In this document: piece by piece, positions 7,753 to 16,683 of the stretch
Layout: every line of letters begins with the position of its first letter
Position numbering within the stretch: position 1 is the stretch's first letter
NCBI GenBank assembly: GCA_011947345.1
Contig: JAAVTG010000157.1
Coordinates: 1 to 25,873, forward strand
From: Phytophthora quininea
Lineage: Eukaryota > Oomycota > Peronosporomycetes > Peronosporales > Peronosporaceae
Length of the DNA stretch: 25,873 bases
Direction: 5' to 3'
The notes under the pieces: model-generated
Told to the model about the DNA's origin: nothing
The model's database searches: none
The model's input: only the letters and a program-made list of their open reading frames with translations
Program-made: the position numbers and the translations under genes

Positions 7753-8792
7753 GTGATGCTCACGTCCAGGAAACGAATTGCCAACGTGAAGTTAAAGCAA
7801 GGAGAAGTCTATAAGCAACCCGCTGTTTCCGACGGTGAGAAGTACAACATGGTGCGTGTGGAAGTGATGCCCGTGATTGACGCTCTCCAGCAACTACAAT
7901 CGCTGCGGTTTTATGAGGCCTTTGCTGATTTGCGTTAAGTGGTGGACACCTTCGTGCATGAGACATCAGGTCACGAATCATATATAGGCGAAAATCGTGA
8001 AGGTGCGCAACTTCTGCTTCAATCAGCCCACAAAACCGCTGAGGAGCCTTGTGCAGCCACCTGTGACGATCCTGTACCAGCAGCAGAGGCTCAAGTGGAT
8101 AAATTGATGCATGATCTAGCGGTGTGTTGCGTGGAGAACCCTCCCAGGTGTCGTTACCCGACTTGTAGATCGATGAGCAATCGCAGGAGCTGATTCAAGT
8201 TATATCCAAGACAACAGAACAGATTTTGGCCGAGACAGAAGCACTTCTCAAGCACGCTGATGCCATTGACGCACTGAAGGTCATGCAACTGCCTCCTGCT
8301 ACTACCTCAAGGGCCAACGCGTCGACAAATTTCAGGAGAGGCGTCGTCGACTGTCGAGGTGACTGTCCTGTTACGCTGAATGACTTTTTCTTTGGATGAC
8401 GCACACACCCGACGTGTTGTTCGTCGGAAACACAGTAAAAATATCCAGTGCTCTACACGGAGAATTTCCTACTCGCAGGATCCCCAACAGTGATACAACG
8501 TCGTGCCGAGAATGTCGTGAATCCTAGTAACTTTGTCATCCCACGCGCATTGTTACGACGCGTAAAAAGCTCTCTGATTCAGTGGATTGAAAAGCAAGCA
8601 GAAGTTCTTGAACCCGATCCTGAAGACCTCATTCCGGTTGCGTATGTTGCCACCGAGATGGGAGGTTTCTCGATGTGAGTACATGTCATTACTGGTGCTT
8701 CAACTATCTAACGTTTGACTGTTCGCAGGGAATACGTACATCTTGTGTCGGACTTCTACACAACTTGTAAACATGCAGAAACCTACACGCGT
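7753..8792 (+). pseudogene. Decayed linker between MULE transposase and protease
   Basis: Protein-like plus-strand segments continue after the SWIM finger: 7753-7938 (LKQGEVYKQPAVSDGEKYN), 7939-8193, about 8190-8400 (ISKTTEQILAETEALLKHADAID, predicted helical) and 8448-8674 (FVIPRALLRRVKSSLIQWIEKQ). An intron at 8675-8728 (GTGAGT...CGCAG, 54 bp) joins GGFSM to EYVHLVSDFYTTCKH; this frame ends in TGA at about 8802. Frames change several times between segments. The order suggests one long polyprotein-like gene that linked the transposase to the protease downstream. No catalytic domain is recognisable in this part. Confidence 0.5.
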
Positions 8793-8834
8793 GATTTATT
8801 GTGACTGGAGCAAGACTGGAGTGGCAGCGCCGAG

Positions 8835-9659
8835 GTGGAAGTTCGCTTCTTAGAGAATATCAGGCTGGACGTGCAGTCATTAGCTCGCCAAGTCGCGCAA
8901 CTGTTCCGAGAATCTCCTTTAAGCCGTGTCTTCGAAACACGGTCAAATTCGGCAGGACGCACAATACTGATGCCTTTTAACGAGGTGTTAGGACGCCTTG
9001 CAAGAAAGAAGCGGTTAAATAGTGTTGTGATGGATACTGCGCTGTACTACGTTAGCACCTATTGTATCGGATGCTACGCTGTTGCGTCCGCTGGTGTCAC
9101 TTCGGGTGACTACACCTTCCCGGACTACGCACTACCTTCGTGTTCGTACGTACTAGTTCCTGTGCACATGAAAGGGTTGAAGCATTGGATGATCCTGATC
9201 GTCGAAGTCCAACTGAACAGAGTTGTCGCGTCCAAGAGCAAACTACGGGTTACAGTTTACGACTCTCTTGGCATGAAATTCAATCTAGACGTGTGTGAGG
9301 CCACCTGGGACTTATACACATTGATACTGCTTCATAAATGGATCGACCGCGATGCAAGTCGTGTTAAGTTGCGCAACTTCGCACAAACCAGACCACGAAG
9401 AAAGACTACTCCACGCATTACAATGATGATGACCGAGATTACTTCTGCGGGGGACAGTGAAGGCGGTGTGAAGAAGGTTACTGAAGACACAGCATTGGAA
9501 TCATCAAACATTGACACTAAAGCTAGTAATGATGGCAATGTGTCACCACCACGTGACGGTGATCAGTTTCCAAAAGTGGTCGTCACCAAGTTGAAAAGGC
9601 CCACTCAAGACCATGGCGTCAGCTGTGGTGTCTTCTGCCTCGCTCAAACGTATAGCTAA
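8835..9659 (+). pseudogene. Ulp1-type C48 cysteine protease of a MULE
   Basis: A 274-codon open frame with the hallmarks of a SUMO-protease fold: RLNSVVMDTALYY near residue 60 (the WLND-like helix), KHW with catalytic H117, VYDS with D143, and the oxyanion Q258 plus catalytic C264 in TQDHGVSCGVFC. The H-D-Q-C set is complete. About 60 residues of Ser/Asp-rich sequence lie between the D and Q motifs, longer than in Ulp1. MULEs carrying a C48 domain are known in plants (Kaonashi-type elements) and such proteases are abundant in oomycete repeats. It has no clear ATG start; the upstream reading enters from the preceding segment with a frame change near 8802. After its TAA (9657-9659) the tail continues in another frame to about 9955 (FEEKNRITAEENAATRFQ...), with stops. 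It is probably inactive. Confidence 0.8.
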
Positions 9660-9913
9660 GTCAGTGGCGCCCGTTATTTGAAGAGAAGAACCGCATCACA
9701 GCAGAAGAAAACGCTGCCACCCGCTTTCAAGTGCTATGGACTATACTCAGATCCAGCGACACAAACGACCAAACCCTCCGCCGCGATGTCAAAACCTGAA
9801 TGAGATTGCAGGAAGTAGTAAGGGTGGTGGCGCGGATTTTCCTTGACGATGCATAAGTTGGCATTGATTTGTTTTGTGAATTTGCTGATATTGAAGCGAG
9901 CCGTAAGTCGGCT

Positions 9914-10276
9914 TTATTCACTGCTGTGCCGAATAACGTCGCTGAGGACATCTGAAAACGGGATATCATCACATTGACGGAGTTCCTTACCATCAAGTGC
10001 TGTTCTCAACGTCTCATGCATGTTTATGCTGACCCTGGCCGAAACGTCTTGGTGTAGCTCAACGAGATTGGCCAGCAACACTTCCATTTTGTCGAGCTTG
10101 AGTTGAAGCTCCTCCAACTCGTCGATCCTGCTCCACTGGAGCCGCGACGTCACACTAGTTGCTATCTTGTGTGTTCCAGGCAGAGCGCTCGCAATGCGTA
10201 TCGAAGCCGATCTCGCGTCCGTCAACGAGTCCATTGCTGCGTGGCGTTCCTTGACGAATGACGCTTCGCTGGACAA
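9914..10276 (-). CDS. Small hypothetical ORF, helical
   Basis: A 120-codon minus-strand frame. It is rich in charged heptad-like sequence (IDELEELQLKLDKMEVLLANLVELHQ), a credible coiled coil, preceded by a Ser/Ala-rich N-terminus. No family is recognised. It overlaps the decayed tail of the protease region on the other strand (about 9914-9955), so it may be an accessory frame of the transposon or chance. No promoter or conserved partner supports it. Confidence 0.3.
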   Translation of the reverse strand: MSSEASFVKERHAAMDSLTDARSASIRIASALPGTHKIATSVTSRLQWSRIDELEELQLKLDKMEVLLANLVELHQDVSARVSINMHETLRTALDGKELRQCDDIPFSDVLSDVIRHSSE

Positions 10277-10720
10277 TCGCGCAGTGCTGAACCGCCCAAG
10301 ACTGGCTTAAAATGATGTGGCCGGTTCCTCGGTAAACTAATGATCTGAAGATGGGACGGTAATTCAAGTGATCCGATTAGACGGGGAAGGTGCCAAAGGT
10401 ACCGATAAAAGGTGCATTAACGAGAGTCGATCGCACTGCATTAATAACCCGCAGCGTGGTACAGAATGTCAGTCGCTGTACACGTCCAACGCAATGGGAA
10501 TACGACACCTCATATCTGAGATCTTCGACGATAGCCAAGGTTGCCATAAAGTTATCTCCTAAGCTTTAGTGACATAGTGTTACAAAAATCAGGTTGTGAC
10601 ATGATGGCTACAAATCATGTGGCACACATCAATTTCTGCATGGAGTTTCTGATATTAGCTGAACGCTTTCCGCCAGAATGTATCCGGCCGGAAACGAGAT
10701 CTTTGGCTCTGATTGGAGGG
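10277..10720. other. Stretch without a supported gene
   Basis: Only short frames without motifs. AT content is higher than in the host genes to the right. I see nothing to annotate apart from the tandem repeat that follows at 10721. Confidence 0.5.
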
Positions 10721-10770
10721 TCGTTTGAGATCGTTTGAGATCGTTTGAGATCGTTTGAGATCGTTTGAGA
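10721..10770 (+). repeat. 10-bp tandem repeat, five perfect copies
   Basis: Five perfect copies of TCGTTTGAGA (10721-10770), followed by two shortened, degenerate copies (TCTTTGAGA, TCTTTAGC) to about 10788. Each unit contains GATC at the junctions. This is a minisatellite; it lies in intergenic or transposon-derived sequence. Confidence 0.95.
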
Positions 10771-10950
10771 TCTTTGAGATCTTTAGCTGAAGCGACGCGT
10801 TGATTGGGATCTTTGCCCAAGCAACACACGAAGAAGTTCGGCAGTGACCATTGAGGTCAACCATATCAGATTGTGGAGGTCTCTTGCGACAACATGGCTA
10901 TCAAACGGCAATCCTAAGACCCAAGAATCTATGCAATTTTACAGATAACT

Positions 10951-11107
10951 GTGGTGAAGCGCTTTCCCGGAAATGGGGCGATATGGGAGCCCAGCATGCC
11001 GGATCCGGGCTCAGACCCCCTGATCAGATATGGATACATCGCGGAAACACTGGATCCGGACGTAGGCAACCCAGATCTGCAACCGAGGCCGTTCCAGGCG
11101 TGGATCT
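10951..11107 (+). pseudogene. Left part of an ORF split by the hAT element
   Basis: An open frame (reading MPDPGSDPLIRYGYIAE...) runs into the hAT terminus at 11107 in the codon sequence GCG TGG ATC T. If the hAT and one copy of GATCT are removed, it continues in frame at 14350 (TGG CAC ACA AGA) to a TGA at 14577-14579. The joined frame is about 130 codons. The protein is Pro/Asp-rich, resembles no family I recognise, and may be part of an older retroelement (gag-like). Confidence 0.5.
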
Positions 11108-11127
11108 CAGTGTTGGTAAAACCATGG
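11108..11127 (+). repeat. Left terminal inverted repeat of hAT
   Basis: CAGTGTTGG, four variable bases, then ACCATGG. Pairs with 14325-14344. The CAGTG start is typical for hAT ends. Confidence 0.8.
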
Positions 11128-11789
11128 TTCTCGGAATCACTCTTACACCATCAACCAGGCTTTTGTGGCTTTACGCATGGTATTGGTGGTTTAACTCGTG
11201 GCTTTTGGCTTTACAAAAAAGGCTCTGTCGAAGACAAGACTCCGTGATCACAGCGGCGGCAACTGCCACCTAGAAGGTGGCCGGCTCCTTCATCTGCAGA
11301 GCTACAAGCGGATGCTGCTCGTCAATGTGCTAAGCTTGAGGCCAACGCAACCAGCTTCAGCCAAGTACCGCAAGTTGAAGCTGACTGTGTCGCTGTCGGT
11401 TTCGCTTGGGATCTCGGAGGACCAGAAGCCACCACGGTCAAAAGTAATGTCGATCGAAATGACCCCAACATCGAGCTGTAGTTATCAAATTTTGAACGGA
11501 AAAATATCACCTTGTCGGTGCACGCAGAAGAGTATTTTATTTGCAATAAAATGACTGGTTGAAAACAAAAGCAACAAGTTGTCAGAGCTCCCTATACGCG
11601 AGTGATACGACGTGCTTTTGCGGCGCCTTTCAGGTGCTCAGCAAAGTTGACCGCATTGTTCTGCGCCTCGCCCTTGAGCCCTGATGAACAGAAAGCTATT
11701 CTCGTTGTTTACTGCGTTGAGGGCTCATGAAGAGTGGTGCTGTTCCATCCAAAACCACGTTAGTTTAATTCTAGTTGAAATACCGCAAA

Positions 11790-14129
11790 TTATCGCATTA
11801 CCTGGACGAGTATTGCCACTCCCTCCACTTGCGCGCAAAGTTCAGTCAAAGAAACCTTCTGAGCCCGAATTCCGGATAATTTCTTCTGTGGGAAACCTTC
11901 AACGGAATCTTCGTCGTCGAGATCAGGATATGGTCGCCGATCAGGGCCGGGTATTTGTTCCGCTGCCTGCTTCACAATTTCTAAAACTCTTTTAGTAAAC
12001 CTCTGGCGCTCATTGGTTAATGCAGCGTCTGCATCTTCTCCAACCTCCTCAACTGTCAACCAAAAGTCATCGTTATCACCAAGGTCACCAAGCACAGAAC
12101 GCCAACGATCAAAACTGCCTCCGGTGGTACACTCTCGAAATAAATGTGGGTCATCTTCCGCATTTTCATCAGTCATCGTGACGGACGTGTTCAACACCGA
12201 GTCTGGGCTCCATCGGGTCAACACAGGCCTTCTTGAGACGCTTGTTGATGATAGTTTCGCACATGTCATATATTCGCACTTGCTTCTGCACCGCGGCGAT
12301 CGTCCTAGCTTTCTCGGCGGACATGCGGTTGCGCTTTGCTGAGTGAATTAACGCAAGCTCACTAAAATAACGCTCACACGTCGCCGTGTTGCCGCAATCG
12401 ATAAAACTGTTAGCGCCAAGCTACATAATTTGCTGCCCCGGTGCATGCTGCCCATAATTTTCCAGAAGCTGCTAATGGACCCAGCATCCCCAAAGTCGGG
12501 TGTCGCAATGGATCTTGAAACTCAGGCCACCAGCTCTCCAAGTAAGCCGTTGGTGGCACCAACAATATATTTTCGGAAGTAATAGACACCAATATGTGCT
12601 ATTGCAGCACTCGATGTGAGCGGAGTTTTATCAAGAATTGTGCTGGCATTGGTTCTCAATACCGCGTGCAAAAATAATGCCAGAAGTATGAGTGGTTGCT
12701 CGCATTGATGCCATCGTTTTTCTGCCTCCTTTACGAGAAGTGCTTCCCTGAAAATCCAGTATATATATCAATGTAGCAGGCGACCACGTCCGCCAACGTG
12801 TTTTCATCCCGTTAAAGCTTAAACGAAGCATAAGCAAGAGGGGAATGACCTCCTCCGCCCTGGACAGCGCACCCCAAAAGCGCGAGTTGGAAAAGACTTT
12901 CGGGGCACTAGGAAATTTGGGATCAGAACGGAACAGAAATGCTAATGTCTCCAATGCACGGCGTACGCGCAACAGTGAAGCAAAACAGTGAAGCAAAAGA
13001 GCCTTGCATGGTCTTCCAGCGTGTTTCACACAGCGAAATGAACTTCCAAATATCATCATACTCCTTCTTCATGCAGGTGTTTGCCTCAACCAACCATTTG
13101 GACACGGAAGCATTTAGTGTATGTACCGCGTCAGACGCTTGCTTTGTGACCGTTGCAAATGCTGAATTCAATATGGCCTTCACGAAATTATTAACAGCAT
13201 GCGCAAAACAAAAAATGAAAGCAAGATGAGGCATCGAAGGCTGAGAATCCGTCGAGCGCGACCACATTGTCCAGCATTATCGGTGATCACAGCTCCCAGT
13301 ACCCACCCATCGTTCACCATTCTCTGCATGACCTCCTCCATTTGCTTAGCAATAGCGACGCCGTTGTGCTTTGATCCAGTCGGGAGCAGGTCATATGTGA
13401 TCCCACATCCAAACAGTGCTAATTGACAGGCGAGGAGCTGCGCTTTTGATATGTTCTGCCAACCGTCCGATAGAAAGTTGGCTCGGCCACCAGTGTGCTT
13501 TTGGTGCTCTTTGAGCTTTGAAGCATCTTTCTCCTCACAATGCAGTGCATACCCAGGTAAAATACTTCCTCCTAACTGCTTTCGGTTAGGCAGCAACGAG
13601 CTAATGCCTTCTTTCATGCGCTGGACCTGAGTAAGGAAGCGCTTTGCTGACGGGCGTTCAATGAAGGTGTCTGGCAGCAAATTGTTCGCTTGAAATTCCA
13701 CTAAGTAACGTTGGAAACGTGCGCACGTAGCATCTTCGGATCTTCCGGGGAAAAAGTCATCGGGCCGGAGTCTTTTAGCTCCATGCAGTAAGGTGTCCTC
13801 ATCGCCAACGGTGTGCAGAGCCGCCAGGCCAACAACTGCGTTTGGAGCTGCTATGCCTGCTTGAACGAGGCTTGATACGGCTGGCAATCGCGAAGGTGGC
13901 TTTTAAAGTTCTCGATCCGCCCGTGAAATTGCTGGGGCTCTTTGGGCGCGGGCGGGACTAGTATTGCCACTACCAAGTTCTTGTTCCTCTCTATTATGCC
14001 GGCACGCTCTTTGATCTGGGCTTCGAATACAGCTTGGCAATGGCGGCAAATGTGAAATGTCGTGTTGTGACCGCAGTCAACTCGTGTGTCAATGAACTGC
14101 GAGCGTTCTTCGCTTGCCGGATGCCCCAT
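11790..14129 (-). pseudogene. hAT transposase, BED finger type, frameshifted
   Basis: Reads on the minus strand from about 14129 to 11790. N-terminus: BED-type zinc finger with CRHCQ (C-x2-C) and HLRDC (13870-14060). Then a frame change near 13870, and the catalytic domain: FLSDGWQNISKAQLL, VITDNAGQCGRARRIL (13240-13500). A one-base loss near 13226 separates LSLR from PHLAFIFCFAHAVNNFVKA. Then LCETRWKTMQGSFASL, a break caused by a 13-bp tandem duplication (12971-12996), and LLRVRRALETLAFLFRSD. The C-terminal dimerisation region, NTATCERYFSELALIHSAKRNRMS, is near 12300-12400, and an acidic tail ends in KLSGIRAQKVSLTEL near 11830. At least four frame breaks make it inactive. The region 12410-12630 is poorly readable. 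Confidence 0.85.
12971..12996 (-). repeat. 13-bp tandem duplication breaking the transposase
   Basis: AACAGTGAAGCAA occurs twice in a row (12971-12983, 12984-12996). On the minus strand the duplicated codons read FASLFCF; removal of one copy restores SFASLLRVRRALETL, the expected family sequence. Confidence 0.9.
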
Positions 14130-14284
14130 ACTCCGCGTCGAGTTTTGATCGAAAGATGTTCAGCGCGGTCCTTTGAGGGAACTCGCAGCTTGAAGCTGCG
14201 CTGTTATGTATTTGTCGAGGCCCAAACGCCATTAAAGTCAGGTTCTTGTGGTTGTACCCATGGTGGTGATGGTCGTGCCGCCAC

Positions 14285-14310
14285 TAAAACCATGGTTTTA
14301 CGTAAAACCA
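14285..14310. repeat. Overlapping palindromes near the hAT right end
   Basis: Two perfect palindromes overlap: AAAACCATGGTTTT and GGTTTTACGTAAAACC. They sit some 35-60 bp inside the right end, where hAT transposases are known to bind sub-terminal repeats. Similar but degraded motifs lie inside the left end (about 11170-11200). Confidence 0.7.
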
Positions 14311-14324
14311 CTAAAATGACAATA

Positions 14325-14344
14325 CCATGGTCGTGCCAACACTG
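14325..14344 (-). repeat. Right terminal inverted repeat of hAT
   Basis: CCATGGT-N4-CCAACACTG, the complement of the left end at 11108-11127, followed by the target duplication GATCT (14345-14349). Confidence 0.8.
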
Positions 14345-14579
14345 GATCTGGCACACAAGAGGACTGAGCAAGCGACAACATCCAGTGGCAGGTATAGAAA
14401 TGGTGCAGATGATAGGTTTTGGGATGGGATCTCCAATGGACCCACATAATTTGCTTAATACAGAGTCGAATTTGCCTTGTACACCACAAGTGCCCTTCCT
14501 AGCGCCTAAGACCACGGGATCTACATTGGCCGAGTCAAGCTACGCCGGGATCATTGCGGATCAAGCAGTGTTCGGGTGA
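14345..14579 (+). pseudogene. Right part of the ORF split by hAT
   Basis: Continues the frame broken at 11107 (WHTRGLSKRQHPVAGIEM...) to a TGA at 14577-14579. The sequence is Met/Pro/Gly-rich, with no recognised domain. Its in-frame fit to the left part after removal of the hAT is the main evidence that it once was coding. Confidence 0.5.
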
Positions 14580-15062
14580 TCTGGATAGTATATTGTCCAG
14601 ATCCACTCGCAGTCTGGATCCACTAGTACCAAGTGCAGATCCAAGGTCTACTGGAGTTACTACTTGGCCAGGACGATTGATCGACCCTCAACCCCCAAGA
14701 TCACGCTATTGGAAGCGTCAAGTAAGGAAAAGGAAGACAATACACCCCTCAAGACAACCCCCACCTGGATCCAAGATCCAAGCCCCAGATCCAAGTAGAT
14801 CCAAGTGACTACTGATCCGGCAAATATTCAAGAACGCAGAGTGAAGATTCCCGCGCTGCTCCTGACCTCCCACGTCCCGCCAAGACGTTCAATATTGACA
14901 GATCAAGCATCCTCGAAGCACCGGAAGAGCAGATCCAGTCCGCCGACGGGTACACAAGGTGAGCACACTTCAGCATCCCCACGGATATCGGAGGACCCCT
15001 CCGTTAGTCTGTGTCTGGGCGCAGTGGAAGCGGATTTTGATAAATCCCGCTACACCACATAG
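14580..15062 (+). pseudogene. Retroelement-like decayed coding sequence
   Basis: Two or three plus-strand frames give protein-like stretches: ITLLEASSKEKEDNTPLKTT (about 14700-14755) and, from about 14805, IQERRVKIPALLLTSHVPP then ILTDQASSKHRKSRSSPPT to a TAG at 15060-15062. Lys/Arg/Pro-rich and without catalytic motifs, it resembles a Gag or linker region. It may be one with the ORF split by the hAT. The first part is unusually dense in GATCC motifs. Confidence 0.35.
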
Positions 15063-16100
15063 CCGTCCAATTGGGAAACGAGCCAAGAGGACGTCGCAAC
15101 CGGTTGGAATCGTCACGGTAGGAGTTTCCATGTTTGTCTCTGAGCTTTATTGAATACATTCTACATTTTCTCAGAAAAGAACAAGTGCGTGTTGTCTGCT
15201 TGGGCGCAAGAACCGTGAGGCCTTCAGGTATCGAGTGTCGGCACATGTTCTGGCAGTACTGCATGTGAATGTTGTGTGGGCTCCGTATAACTAAATCTTG
15301 TGATCCATTCGTGGACTGTGTGTGAGTGGTTTGAGTATTTCCGGTCGGACATGTATTGTTCGGTCGGGGGTCTCTAAGCTTGTATGCACGAGGGTGGAGA
15401 GCATGAATTCGGGGTGTTGGCTGGTGCGGCTATTCATGCTGTTATCGTTGACAGTTCTCAGGGGCAAGATGGTGCCCGAGATGGTTCTGAATTTTTACCC
15501 CTATCAATAAAATCGTGCATGTGGGGCCTGCCTTCTCATCACTTATGGGTAAGCCGATGAGCTGGCGCAGGTTGGGACCCGTCAATGCGGGCTGATCACG
15601 TGCGCGGCAACCGCCAAGTGCCTATCCAGTGGAATCGAGGCGGAAGGCTGACTGGAGAGGAAGGCGTTTGCACGTATCGACAAACGCGCTGGGGCTGTGT
15701 CGTTTTGTGTGTACCCCGTTGACACTGGCAAGGACAAAGGGATCGAAATTATATGGCATTGATCGTGTCATTGTGTGCTCATGTGCATGCGTTTGGATGG
15801 CCAACCAGGTATGTGTATGCAAAGCGATTGTGATGAAACTTTCCCTGTGAAATGTACCTAGTAAGATGCCCGGTGGGAACATTTTGCGTGGGTAATTTTT
15901 ATATCTGCATTTCTGTATATTTTACATGCGGTGGGTCCTGATGAGGATACACGCCATTTGACGCTATCTTCAGGATTGACTATCAGTGTTGGCTCTCGGC
16001 GGTGGCCGAGCACAACGGAGCCAAAACATACTTTAGTTCGAGTGGAAACGCTCCAGTTGGAGAGTTTTTCACAATTGACTATGTCACACTTTGGCACGAT
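15063..16100. other. Stretch without a supported gene
   Basis: About 1 kb with only short, motif-free frames on both strands (such as 15322-15510, 15622-15882 and 15858-16097). It is G/T-rich on the plus strand around 15300-15600. Could be an LTR or a decayed repeat, but I found no second copy in the window. Confidence 0.5.
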
Positions 16101-16114
16101 CCACTTGAGCGTCT

Positions 16115-16450
16115 ACACGACGCTTCACACCCGAAATTGACAGAAATGGGCCCAATTCTTCTTTGCGTACAATGGACAATGGTTTGAGTGAGAATCCGCA
16201 CGCAGTTCTTCTGGGACGACACAAGCAAGCGCGTACCAATGATGGGGTAAAATCAGTAAGAGCTGCGCCTAATATAAATGACGTGGTGATCCGGATTCCA
16301 GACTAGAATGCACCCGGTGCTAAGTGCGAGTCCTGCACGTATTTGGCCTTCACAGCCTTCGCGATCTACTGGTCCTGCATCTCCATTTACTACGGACTTA
16401 GCTTTGCGCTAGAGCTGAACGTCCACTCCGCCTTATTCTTGTGTTGGTAA
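16115..16450 (+). pseudogene. Relic of a membrane protein, possibly an MFS transporter
   Basis: One plus frame reads FTPEIDRNGPNSS... to a TAG at 16304-16306, and in the same frame continues NAPGAKCESCTYLAFTAFAIYW, then SCISIYYGLSFALELNVH, to TAA at 16448-16450. The latter is a credible membrane segment. The IYYGLSFAL element is reminiscent of the seventh membrane helix of organic-cation-type MFS transporters, but that is a weak match from memory. It is short, interrupted, and lacks the rest of a transporter. Confidence 0.28.
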
Positions 16451-16683
16451 CTCATGCTTGACTCTCTGTAAGGCGGTCGAAACAGATTTTAGCACATGGA
16501 GCAATTAGCAGGCCTGGTAAGCCACGTACGGTCTTGTCTTCGTGAAACCACGCGATGCAGTAGTGCTTGCAGTTGTCGCCCTTCGGTTGCCTCTGTTGCG
16601 TCGATAGTTTGACTCCCTGGAAAACAATGTTCACTTGTACCGGGAAGTCACAATACCCCAACCGAGCAATAACCGCGCACACA

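Larger units (their letters stand above)
11108..14344. mobile_element. hAT DNA transposon with TIRs and target duplication
   Basis: A 3237-bp element. Left end CAGTGTTGG-N4-ACCATGG (11108-11127); right end is the exact inverse, CCATGGT-N4-CCAACACTG (ending 14344). The flanks are direct repeats GATCT (11103-11107 and 14345-14349). Removing the element and one GATCT restores an open reading frame across the site, which supports both boundaries. The interior carries a decayed BED-type hAT transposase on the minus strand. Sub-terminal ACCATGG and GTGGTTTTACG-like motifs recur at both ends. hAT elements usually make 8-bp duplications; 5-bp variants are reported. Shifting the right boundary inward would allow 7 matching bases (TGGATCT), but then the ends lose symmetry. 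Confidence 0.8.

Noticed and set aside
10629..10864. Minus-strand ORFs with repeated SNDLKRSQTI units
   Set aside because: Translation of the 10-bp minisatellite; the peptide repeat is a by-product.
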